Shown piece by piece: positions 32,622 to 39,918 of a DNA stretch of 64,000 nucleotides. The stretch's first letter is position 1, and each line of letters begins with the position of its first letter. The notes beneath the pieces were generated by a model. That model did no database searches. It was not told the DNA's origin and worked only from the letters and a program-made list of their open reading frames with translations. The translations under genes were made by a program, and so were the position numbers. This DNA comes from Luteimonas arsenica (GTDB lineage: Bacteria; Pseudomonadota; Gammaproteobacteria; Xanthomonadales; Xanthomonadaceae): positions 620,001 through 684,000 of the forward strand of contig NZ_SJRW01000001.1 of the NCBI RefSeq assembly GCF_004352825.1. The letters are read 5' to 3'.

Positions 32622-33053
32622 TCACGGCGGGTCGGCCAGCACCCGCCGGTGCGGCTGCAGCCAGGCCAGCAGCATGCCCAGCAGGAGCATCGAGACCAGG
32701 TCGAAGGCCACCTGGCGCAGCATCAGTGAAACCGGCAAGGGCTGCCCGACGAAGGCCAGCAGATGCCAGGGCACGAACGACACCAGCGCCACCGCAAGCC
32801 CGAAGCGCAGGCCGCGCGCGAGGTCCACGCCGTCGCTGGCGGGCATGCGCCGGTACAGCCAGGTCATCGCCAGGCCCAGCATCAGGTAGGCCGGCAGGAT
32901 CCAGGCCGCGTGCGCATTCGCCTCGTCCTGGCTGCGGTAGAGCGATGCCAGCGCCTGGTAGTCGGCGCGCAGCAGCACGCCGTGGACGAGGAAGCCGAGG
33001 ATCAGTGCCGCCGCGGCCACCACGATCCCGCAGATCCAGAAGCGCTTGTCCAT
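32622..33053 (-). CDS. Hypothetical four-helix membrane protein, 143 aa
   Basis: Four predicted transmembrane segments: WICGIVVAAAALILGFLVHGV, AAWILPAYLMLGLAMTWLY, GLRFGLAVALVSFVPWHLLAFV and MLRQVAFDLVSMLLLGMLLAWL. I do not recognise a family or any catalytic motif. Charged residues between helices 1 and 2 (RADYQALASLYRSQDEANAH) form the only sizeable loop. It lies between the lipoprotein and the M23 peptidase on the same strand with 70-85 bp gaps, so an operon is possible. Confidence 0.75.
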   Translation of the reverse strand: MDKRFWICGIVVAAAALILGFLVHGVLLRADYQALASLYRSQDEANAHAAWILPAYLMLGLAMTWLYRRMPASDGVDLARGLRFGLAVALVSFVPWHLLAFVGQPLPVSLMLRQVAFDLVSMLLLGMLLAWLQPHRRVLADPP

Positions 33054-33137
33054 GTTGCATCCACCCCCGGCGCATATGCGCGACCCGGCAGAGCCTAGCG
33101 CCCTGTGCTTGCGGCGTCGATCACCACGCGGGATCGG

Positions 33138-33746
33138 TCAGTGCGCGTCGTCCGTCGCCGCCGCGTTTCCAGCCGCGGCGCCCGCGCGCAGCAGCGGCAG
33201 CGGGTCGATGGCGCCACCTGCGCCGTAGATGCCGTAGTGCAGGTGCGGCGGTGTGCCGCGCGCGTTGCCGGTGTCGCCGACGATGCCGAGCACGCTGCCC
33301 TCGACCACCACGTCGCCTTCGGACAGGCCGGGTTCCCAGTCGTCGAGGTGCGCGTAGTAGTGGCGCTGGCGACCGGGGCCGAAGACCCAGACCTGGCGGC
33401 CGCCGAGGCCGCCCTCGCGCACGGAGGACACCACGCCGCGCGTGGCGCTGACCACCGGCGTGCCGCGGCTGGCGAAGATGTCGACGCCCTGGTGGCTGCG
33501 GTCGCGGCCGCGCGGCGCGCCGAAGGTGTCGGCGACCTGGCGCGCCTGCACGCCCTCCACGGGCATCGCCACCGCTGTGGGAACCGGCATCCGCGACAGT
33601 TCCCACAGCGCCCGCGGCCGGGCCATGAAGGGCTGGTGCCAGGCCCAGTGCGCGCCAGCGGCGAGCAGTGCGAGCAGCAGGACGGACTTGAGCAGCGACT
33701 TCAGTGCCGCGGAGTAGTCGCGCTTAGGTGGATGGCTGGACATCAT
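33138..33746 (-). CDS. M23 (LytM-type) peptidase, membrane anchored
   Basis: 202-residue protein. A single N-terminal hydrophobic helix (LLKSVLLLALLAAGAHWAW) anchors a periplasmic LytM domain. The zinc motifs are HQGVDIF (His and Asp), a second His in YYAHLDDW and HLHYG. The set is complete, so endopeptidase activity on peptidoglycan is expected, unlike degenerate activators such as EnvC. Start at 33746; a second ATG directly after it is equally possible. Confidence 0.9.
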   Translation of the reverse strand: MMSSHPPKRDYSAALKSLLKSVLLLALLAAGAHWAWHQPFMARPRALWELSRMPVPTAVAMPVEGVQARQVADTFGAPRGRDRSHQGVDIFASRGTPVVSATRGVVSSVREGGLGGRQVWVFGPGRQRHYYAHLDDWEPGLSEGDVVVEGSVLGIVGDTGNARGTPPHLHYGIYGAGGAIDPLPLLRAGAAAGNAAATDDAH

Positions 33747-33759
33747 TGGGCTGGAAATG

Positions 33760-33786
33760 AAAAACCCCGCACGGGTGCGGGGCTTT
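33760..33786 (-). terminator. Rho-independent terminator of the HU-like gene
   Basis: CCCCGCA/TGCGGGG stem with a CGGG loop, followed on the minus strand by TTTTT; it starts 21 bp after the stop at 33808. Confidence 0.88.
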
Positions 33787-33807
33787 CCGGTGAGGCAGGA
33801 TGCGCGA

Positions 33808-34197
33808 TCAGGCCGCGGCGTCCTTGAGCTTCTTCAGCGGGCGCACCTTGACCTTGACCGAGGCGGGCTTGGCGGCGAACCACTGCTCTTCCTTGGTGAA
33901 GGGGTTGATGCCCTTGCGCTTCGGCTTGGCCGGGACCTTGACCGAGGTGATCTTCAGCAGGCCGGGCAGGGTGAAGCTGCCAACGCCCTTCTTGCTGATC
34001 GAGCCGTGCACCGCGCCTTCGAGCGAGGCCAGCACCGCGCGGACGTCCTTCGCCGCCACGCCGGTGGACTCGGCGATGTGGGACACCAGGCCCGACTTGG
34101 TCAGGGCTTCCTTGATCGCCTTCGGAGCGGCCGGCTTCGCAGCGGCGGCCTTCTTCGGGGCGGCCTTCTTCACCGCCTTGGTTGCTTTCTTCGCCAT
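33808..34197 (-). CDS. HU-family DNA-binding protein with H1-like lysine/alanine-rich N-terminus
   Basis: 129-residue nucleoid protein. The first 35 residues are a histone-H1-like Lys/Ala/Pro stretch (KKAAPKKAAAAKPAAPK). The HU/IHF body follows: IKEALTKSGLVSHIAESTG, VLASLEGAVHGSISKKGVGSF and the DNA-binding arm region KPKRKGINPFTKE. Such extended HU proteins are common in xanthomonads. It has its own promoter and terminator, as expected for an abundant product. The ATG at 34197 was chosen; a longer open frame upstream has no support. Confidence 0.92.
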   Translation of the reverse strand: MAKKATKAVKKAAPKKAAAAKPAAPKAIKEALTKSGLVSHIAESTGVAAKDVRAVLASLEGAVHGSISKKGVGSFTLPGLLKITSVKVPAKPKRKGINPFTKEEQWFAAKPASVKVKVRPLKKLKDAAA

Positions 34198-34257
34198 GTG
34201 AGTGTGATTCCGTTTGATTCGGTAGATGGGATGTCGGCCGACCCCGTCGGCAAGCGC

Positions 34258-34286
34258 AATGTAGGGCATGCCCGGGGCCGCGCCAA
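34258..34286 (-). promoter_or_regulatory. Likely promoter of the HU-like gene
   Basis: Minus strand: -35 TTGGCG (34281-34286), a 17-bp spacer and -10 TACATT (34258-34263), which leaves a 5'UTR of roughly 55 bases. Confidence 0.45.
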
Positions 34287-34300
34287 GTGGGAAAGCGCAG

Positions 34301-34322
34301 AAAAACCGCAAGTTTTCCGCGG
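34301..34322 (-). terminator. Weak terminator after the EF-G-like gene
   Basis: Minus strand: a short stem CCGC ... GCGG followed by TTTTT, about 20 bp beyond the stop at 34342. The stem is only 4-5 bp. Confidence 0.35.
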
Positions 34323-34341
34323 ATGGCCCCCGTCGCGATCG

Positions 34342-36405
34342 TCAATCGTCCTCCTGGCCAGGGTGCCAGGCCTCGGCCAGCTTCTGCTGCAGTTGTGCAG
34401 GAACCGGCTCGTAGTGGCTGAAATCAAGGGAGTATCGCCCGCGTCCCGCGGTCACCGACTGCAGCTCGGCGGGGTAGCCGTCGAGCTCCGACAGCGGCAC
34501 CTGGGCCTTCACCACGATGTCGCCGCCGCGCGCGGAATCGGTGCCCAGGATGCGCGCGCGACGCCCCGCGAGGCCGCCGCTGATGTCGCCCATGTGCGCT
34601 TCGGGCGCGGTCACCACCAGGTCGACGATGGGTTCGAGCACCTTCGGCGTCGCCTTCGATACGGCATCCAGGAAGGCCTTGCGACCGGCGGTCGCGAACG
34701 CGACCTCCTTGCTGTCGACCGGGTGGTGCTTGCCGTCGTGCACGGTCACGCGCACGTCCTGGATCGGGTGTCCGGCCACCGCACCGGTGGCCATGGCCTG
34801 GCGCACGCCTTTTTCCACCGCGGGAATGAACTGGCCCGGGATGGTGCCGCCCTTGACGGCGTCCACGAACTCGAAACCGCCGCCGCGCGGCAGTGGTTCG
34901 ACGCGCAGCATGACTTCCCCGAACTGGCCCGCGCCGCCGGTCTGCTTCTTGTGCCGGTGGTGGCCTTCGGCGGCCGCGGCGACGGTTTCGCGGTAGGCGA
35001 TGCGCGGCGGCCGCGACTCGACCTCGACGCCGTGGCGCTCGCGCAGGCGCTCGAGCTGGATGCGCAGGTGAAGTTCGGACAGCCCGCGCACCACGGTCTC
35101 GTTGGTGTCGGCGTCGTGTTCGACCTGGAAACAGGGGTCTTCCTCGGACAGCTTGTGCAGCGCGGTGGCCAGTTTCTGCTCCTGGCCGCGGCTGCCGGCC
35201 TCCACCGCCAGCCCGAACATCGGCCGCGGGTAGGCCATCGGCGCCAGGTGGATGTGGTCCTCGTCGTGGCTGTCGTGGAGCACGGCGTCGAAGTGCAGCT
35301 CCTCCACCTTGGCCACCGCGGCGATGTCGCCGGGCACGGCCTGTTCGACCTCGACGTGGTCCTTGCCCTGGATCCGGTACAGGTGCGTGACCTTGAAGGG
35401 CTTGCGGCCGTCGTCGACGAACAGCGGCTGGTCGCGCCGCACCGTGCCCTGGTGCACGCGGAAGATGCCGAGCTTGCCGACGAAGGGGTCGTTGACGATC
35501 TTGAAGACGTCGGCGATCACGTGCGCTTCCGGGTCGGGGCGCGATTCCACGGGCTCGGCGCTGTCGCCGCTGCCGCGGGTGAACGGCGGCGGATTGGCCT
35601 CGCCCGGATGCGGGAACAGGCCGGCGATGGCGTCGAGCAGTTCCGGCAGGCCGGTGCCGGTGCGCGCGGAGACGAAGCAGACCGGCACCAGGTGGCCTTC
35701 GCGCAGGCATTGCTCGAAGGCGTCGTGCAGTTCCTGGCGACCGAGCGAGGCTTCGCCGCCGTCGAAATAGTGCTCCATCACCGACTCGTCGATTTCCACC
35801 ACCTGGTCGAGGATGCGCCGGTGCCAGTCGGCCACCGGACCGAGGTCGCTGTCGCCGGCCCCGCCCGCGAAGCAGTCGACCACGCGGCTGCCGCCGTCGG
35901 CGGGCAGGTTCACCGGCAGCACTTCGGGGCCGAAGTCCTCGCGCAGTTCGTCGAGCAGGCTCGCGCAGTCGGCGCCCTCGGCGTCGATGCGGTTGACCAC
36001 GATCGCGCGGCACAGGCCGCGCTGCTTCGCGTGCTCCATGATCCGCCGCGTGCCGTGGCCGATGCCGTCGGCGGCGTCGACCACGACTGCGACGGTCTCC
36101 ACTGCCGACAGCGCCGACAGTGCGGCGCCGCGGAAATCCGGGTAGCCGGGAGTGTCGAGCAGGTTGAGGCGCGCGTGCGTGCCATCGGCCGTGCGATGGT
36201 CGAGCCCGGCGATGGCGGCGTCGATGGAGTGGCCGCGGGATCGCTCCAGCGGGTCGAAGTCGGACACGGTGCTGCCGCGTTCGATGCTGCCTGCCGCCTG
36301 GATCGCGCCGCCGGCATGCAGCAGGGCTTCGAAGAGCATGGTCTTGCCGGCGCCCGGGTGGCCCGCGAAGGCCACGTTGCGGATCTGTTCCGTCGAGTGG
36401 GACAT
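34342..36405 (-). CDS. EF-G paralogue (FusA2-type translational GTPase)
   Basis: 687-residue protein with full EF-G domain order: GTPase domain, barrel, domain III, and domains IV-V with HKKQTGGAGQFGEVMLRVEP and IVDLVVTAPEAHMGDISGGL. The G motifs differ from housekeeping EF-G. G1 is GHPGAGKT (15-22), the effector RGITI is RGHSI (57-61), G3 reads DTPGY instead of DTPGH (84-88), so the GTPase-activating His is a Tyr, and G4 is NRID instead of NKMD (138-141). This pattern fits EF-G2-like paralogues with poor or no GTP hydrolysis. ATG at 36405; no ribosomal gene lies nearby. Confidence 0.9.
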   Translation of the reverse strand: MSHSTEQIRNVAFAGHPGAGKTMLFEALLHAGGAIQAAGSIERGSTVSDFDPLERSRGHSIDAAIAGLDHRTADGTHARLNLLDTPGYPDFRGAALSALSAVETVAVVVDAADGIGHGTRRIMEHAKQRGLCRAIVVNRIDAEGADCASLLDELREDFGPEVLPVNLPADGGSRVVDCFAGGAGDSDLGPVADWHRRILDQVVEIDESVMEHYFDGGEASLGRQELHDAFEQCLREGHLVPVCFVSARTGTGLPELLDAIAGLFPHPGEANPPPFTRGSGDSAEPVESRPDPEAHVIADVFKIVNDPFVGKLGIFRVHQGTVRRDQPLFVDDGRKPFKVTHLYRIQGKDHVEVEQAVPGDIAAVAKVEELHFDAVLHDSHDEDHIHLAPMAYPRPMFGLAVEAGSRGQEQKLATALHKLSEEDPCFQVEHDADTNETVVRGLSELHLRIQLERLRERHGVEVESRPPRIAYRETVAAAAEGHHRHKKQTGGAGQFGEVMLRVEPLPRGGGFEFVDAVKGGTIPGQFIPAVEKGVRQAMATGAVAGHPIQDVRVTVHDGKHHPVDSKEVAFATAGRKAFLDAVSKATPKVLEPIVDLVVTAPEAHMGDISGGLAGRRARILGTDSARGGDIVVKAQVPLSELDGYPAELQSVTAGRGRYSLDFSHYEPVPAQLQQKLAEAWHPGQEDD

Positions 36406-36625
36406 GGGTCCGTTTCTCCCTTGGCTGGGTGGAAAGGACGTCATGGCTGTCCGTCGCATGCTGCGACCGGGCCTGCTCGCGGCGGGCGGTCATGGCGGAG
36501 TGGAACCTTAGCGCGGCCCCCGCGCGGGCGTCGCGTTGCGACGCAGCATCCCGGTCCGCGCCACGCCGGCGTAACGGAGCCCGGCCTAGGCTGGCCGTTC
36601 CACATACAGCAACCGGAGCAACGAC

Positions 36626-37060
36626 ATGGGCATCTCGCGCAAGGCCACCGCGCACTGGGAAGGCGACCTCAAGTCCGGCCGCGGCACGATCAGCACCCCC
36701 GCCAGCGGCCTGATGGACGACACGCGCTACGGCTTCAACAGCCGCTTCGGCGACGAGAAGGGCACCAATCCCGAGGAGCTGATCGCGGCCGCGCATGCCG
36801 GCTGCTTCACGATGGCGTTTGCCAACGCGCTGGCCGAGGCCGGGCACGTCGCCGACTCGGTCGATTCGCGCGCCGAGGTCGACCTGTCGCTGGACGGCGG
36901 TCCGCAGCTGAGCGCGATCCGGCTTTTCACCAAGGCGAAGGTGCCCGGCATCGACGAGGCGAAGTTCCGCGCCATCGCCGACGACGCCAAGACCAACTGC
37001 CCGGTGTCGAAGGCGCTGTCGGCGGTGCCGATCACGCTCGAGGCCGAGCTGCTGTCCTGA
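36626..37060 (+). CDS. osmC: OsmC family peroxiredoxin
   Basis: Thiol peroxidase for organic hydroperoxides, 144 residues, cytosolic. The two redox cysteines are C60 in AAHAGCFTMAF and C125 in TNCPVSKAL. The opening TAHWEGDLKSGRGTIS and FGDEKGTNPEELIAAAHAGC are typical of the OsmC rather than the Ohr branch. Probably monocistronic and divergent from the EF-G-like gene. Confidence 0.95.
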   Translation: MGISRKATAHWEGDLKSGRGTISTPASGLMDDTRYGFNSRFGDEKGTNPEELIAAAHAGCFTMAFANALAEAGHVADSVDSRAEVDLSLDGGPQLSAIRLFTKAKVPGIDEAKFRAIADDAKTNCPVSKALSAVPITLEAELLS

Positions 37061-37152
37061 GGCCGGGCGGCGTCGTGCGCGGCGGCGCAGCATTGCCTCG
37101 CCGCGCGACGACCGACATAGTCGGCGCGGTCTTCCACCGGGAAACCCGCCGC

Positions 37153-38826
37153 ATGCCTCGATTCCCCGCCTTTCCGATCCACGTCCTCGCCGCAGGCGTC
37201 CTGCTGGCCGTCTCCGCGGCCGCGCAGGCCGACGGCGAGCGCCTGCTGACCGCCGCGCGCATCCACACTTCGGACGCCGGCAAGCCGGTCGCCACGGCAA
37301 TGGCCTGGGATGGCGAGGGCCGCATCATCGCCGTCGGCGATGCCGAAGAGCTGGCGACCCGCTTTCCCGACGCTGAGCGCATCGACGCCGGCGATGCCAC
37401 CGTGGTGCCCGGGCTGATCGATGCGCACGCGCACCTGGTCGACCTCGGCCACGCGCTGATGCAGGCCGACCTGGTGGGCGCGCGCAGCACCGGCGAGATC
37501 GTGGAGCGCCTGCAGGCCTTCGCGCGCGACCTGCCGGCCGATGCCTGGCTGATGGGGCGCGGCTGGGACCAGAACCTCTGGCCCGACACCGCCTTCCCGA
37601 CCGCGGCGGTGCTGGATGCGGCGTTCCCGGAGCGACCGGTCGTGCTGGAGCGCATCGACGGCCACGCCGCCTGGGCCAACAGCGCGGCGATGCGCGCGGT
37701 GGAGCGCGATCTGTCCGGCGACTGGCAGCCCGACGGCGGTCGGGTGCTGCGCGAGGAAGACCGGCCTACCGGCGTCTTCATCGATACCGCCGCGCGCCTG
37801 CTCTACGCCGCCGCGCCGGCGCCGGATGCGGAATGGCAGGAGCGCGCCTTCGAACGCGCGCTGCAGCATGTCGCCAGCCTCGGCCTGACCGGCGTGCACG
37901 ACATGGGCACGAGCGACGACGGGTTCGCGCTGATGCAGCGCTTCGCCGACCGCGGCGCGCTCAGCCTGCGCGTGCGCGCCTACGCCCACCGCGAGGCCGA
38001 TGCGATCGACGCGCGCTGCCGCGAAGGCGCCTACCGCCATGCTTCCGGGCGACTCGACATGCGTGGCGTCAAGCTGATGATCGACGGCGCACTGGGCAGC
38101 CGCGGCGCGGCGCTGATCGATGACTACAGCGACGACCCGGGCAACCGCGGCCTGCTGGTGCAGGGCGAGGAGGACTACGCCGCCGCGGTGCGCCGTGCCC
38201 ACGGATGCGGCCTGCAGGTGGCCACGCACGCGATCGGCGACCGCGGCAACCGGATCGTGCTCGACACCTACCGGCGCGCGCTCGGCGACGCCGCGTCGGG
38301 CGACCATCGCTGGCGCGTGGAGCATGCACAGGTGATGGCGCCGGGTGACATCGCGCGCTTTGGCGAGCTGAAGCTGGTGGCCTCGATGCAGCCCACGCAT
38401 GCGACCTCGGACATGGGCTGGGCCGGCGATCGCCTGGGCGATGCGCGACTGGCGGGTGCCTATGCCTGGCGCAGCTTCGTCGGGGCCGGCGTGCCGCTGG
38501 CGCTGGGTTCGGATTTTCCGGTGGAGTTTGCCGATCCGCGCCTGGGCCTGCTGGCGGCGGTGACGCGCCAGGATGTGCACGGCCAGCCGCCGGGCGGCTG
38601 GCGCCCGGACCAGGTGCTGACCGCCGCCGAAGCCCTGCACGGCTTCACCGCCGGCGCGGCCTGGGCGGCCTTCGACGAGGACGAGGTCGGGCGCCTGGCG
38701 CCGGGGCTGCGCGCGGACTTCGTGGTGCTGGGCCAGGATCCGCTGGCGGTGTCTGCGAACGAACTGGACCAGCTCGAGGTGCGCTCCACCTGGGTCGACG
38801 GCCGGCCGGTCTTCGAGGCCGAATGA
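37153..38826 (+). CDS. Amidohydrolase (YtcJ-like, amidohydrolase family 3), exported
   Basis: 557-residue metal-dependent hydrolase with a signal peptide (HVLAAGVLLAVSAAAQA). Metal and catalytic residues of the TIM barrel are present: DAHAHL, VKLMIDGALGSRGA (the Lys position often carbamylated is not certain here), ATHAIGDRGN, WRVEHAQ and LGSDFPVE. Members act on N-acyl or cyclic amides such as formamides; the substrate is unknown. The ATG at 37153 begins the signal peptide, although the frame stays open for thousands of bases upstream because of GC bias. Followed by a long palindromic repeat. Confidence 0.9.
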   Translation: MPRFPAFPIHVLAAGVLLAVSAAAQADGERLLTAARIHTSDAGKPVATAMAWDGEGRIIAVGDAEELATRFPDAERIDAGDATVVPGLIDAHAHLVDLGHALMQADLVGARSTGEIVERLQAFARDLPADAWLMGRGWDQNLWPDTAFPTAAVLDAAFPERPVVLERIDGHAAWANSAAMRAVERDLSGDWQPDGGRVLREEDRPTGVFIDTAARLLYAAAPAPDAEWQERAFERALQHVASLGLTGVHDMGTSDDGFALMQRFADRGALSLRVRAYAHREADAIDARCREGAYRHASGRLDMRGVKLMIDGALGSRGAALIDDYSDDPGNRGLLVQGEEDYAAAVRRAHGCGLQVATHAIGDRGNRIVLDTYRRALGDAASGDHRWRVEHAQVMAPGDIARFGELKLVASMQPTHATSDMGWAGDRLGDARLAGAYAWRSFVGAGVPLALGSDFPVEFADPRLGLLAAVTRQDVHGQPPGGWRPDQVLTAAEALHGFTAGAAWAAFDEDEVGRLAPGLRADFVVLGQDPLAVSANELDQLEVRSTWVDGRPVFEAE

Positions 38827-38831
38827 CAACA

Positions 38832-38889
38832 GTGGGAGCGGCTACAGCCGCGATCGTGGTGCCGGGATCGCGGCTGTAGCCGCTCCCAC
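38832..38889. repeat. Long perfect palindrome, REP-like GTGGGAGCGGC element
   Basis: Two perfectly complementary 24-base arms (38832-38855 and 38866-38889) start GTGGGAGCGGCTACAGCCGC and enclose a 10-base loop. It begins six bases after the amidohydrolase stop and lies before the convergent PhzF stop. The arm sequence is that of the REP-like palindromes found in many copies in Pseudomonas, Stenotrophomonas and relatives. Beyond the right arm, CAGGTCCCACAG and CAACAGGTCCCGCTG repeat parts of it imperfectly. Confidence 0.85.
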
Positions 38890-38928
38890 AGGTCCCACAG
38901 CCCCAACAGGTCCCGCTGTCGCCAGGCT

Positions 38929-39807
38929 TCAGAACCAGTCGATCTCGCCGCTCACGACCGTGCGCGCGCGGCCGCCCGACCAGACTTCGCCAGCTTCGTC
39001 CACGCGCAGTTCGATGATGGCGTCGTGGCCGACCTCGCGGCCCTGGCTGATGCGGTAGAAGCCGTCGTCGCCGGGCAGGGCGTCGCGTTCGGCCAGCCAG
39101 GCGGCCAGGGTGGCGTTGGCGGCGCCCGATGCGACGTCCTCGAAGTGGCCGGTCGAGCCCACCCAGGCGCGGACCGCCAGGTAGTACACGGGGTCGTCGC
39201 TGCGCGCGAACACGCACAGGCCCATGGTGCCGGTGGCTTCGGCCAGGGCGCCGATGGCGTTCCAGTCCGGCGTGGCCGAACGCAGCTCGGCCTCGTCGCG
39301 CAGCTCGGCCAGCCACCAGCGGCGGCCGCCGTCCATCAGCGCCGGCGGCAGGGCACCGGTGGCGAGGCCGGCCAGCGCGTCGCGCAGGCGCGGGTCGGCG
39401 GCGTCGGCCACTTCGACCACGCTCGCGCGCGGCGTGCGCACCGCGACCGTGCGCGTGCGGCCTTCGCCGTCCACGCGCAGCGGCAGCTCGCCGACCGCGC
39501 AGGACTGCACCAGGACGCCATCGCGCGGCGTGACCAGGCCGCGGTCGAGCAGCACGTGCGCGGTGCCGACGCTGGGGTGGCCGGCGAAGGGCACCTCGCG
39601 GCGCGGGCTGAAGATGCGCACGGCGTAGTCGGCCGTGGCCGTGGGCGACGGAAACACGAAGGTGGTTTCCGGCAGCCGCGTCCAGCGAGCGATCGCCTGC
39701 ATGGTCGCGTCGTTCAGGCCGCGGGCGTCGGGGACGACGGCCAGCGGATTGCCGGCGCCGGGGCGGTCGGCGAAGACGTCGAGCTGGACGTAGGGGCAGG
39801 GGGACAT
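38929..39807 (-). CDS. PhzF family isomerase
   Basis: 292-residue protein with the diaminopimelate-epimerase-like fold. The catalytic Glu of the family is in RLPETTFVF; REVPFAGHPSVGTA and FEDVASGAANATLAAWL are the two signature loops. PhzF itself isomerises a phenazine precursor, but no phenazine gene is here and the substrate of this subgroup is unknown. The ATG at 39807 starts MSPCPYVQLDVF. Divergent from lysC-lysA. Confidence 0.92.
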   Translation of the reverse strand: MSPCPYVQLDVFADRPGAGNPLAVVPDARGLNDATMQAIARWTRLPETTFVFPSPTATADYAVRIFSPRREVPFAGHPSVGTAHVLLDRGLVTPRDGVLVQSCAVGELPLRVDGEGRTRTVAVRTPRASVVEVADAADPRLRDALAGLATGALPPALMDGGRRWWLAELRDEAELRSATPDWNAIGALAEATGTMGLCVFARSDDPVYYLAVRAWVGSTGHFEDVASGAANATLAAWLAERDALPGDDGFYRISQGREVGHDAIIELRVDEAGEVWSGGRARTVVSGEIDWF

Positions 39808-39918
39808 CGGGACATCCGTTCGCGGGGGCGCGACAGTGTAGCCGCGCGGGGTGGTCGGATCCTTCGGACTCGCTAGAATCGCAGGCCGCGCCCGATCCCC
39901 GGGCAGGCCGGAAGCCCC

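Noticed and set aside
33757-37152. A plus-strand frame open for over 1100 codons before the amidohydrolase, antisense to the HU and EF-G-like genes
   Set aside because: It is the GC-bias shadow of the genes on the minus strand; composition is low-complexity Ala/Arg/Gly/His, with no ribosome binding site or recognisable domain. The true gene starts at 37153 with a signal peptide.
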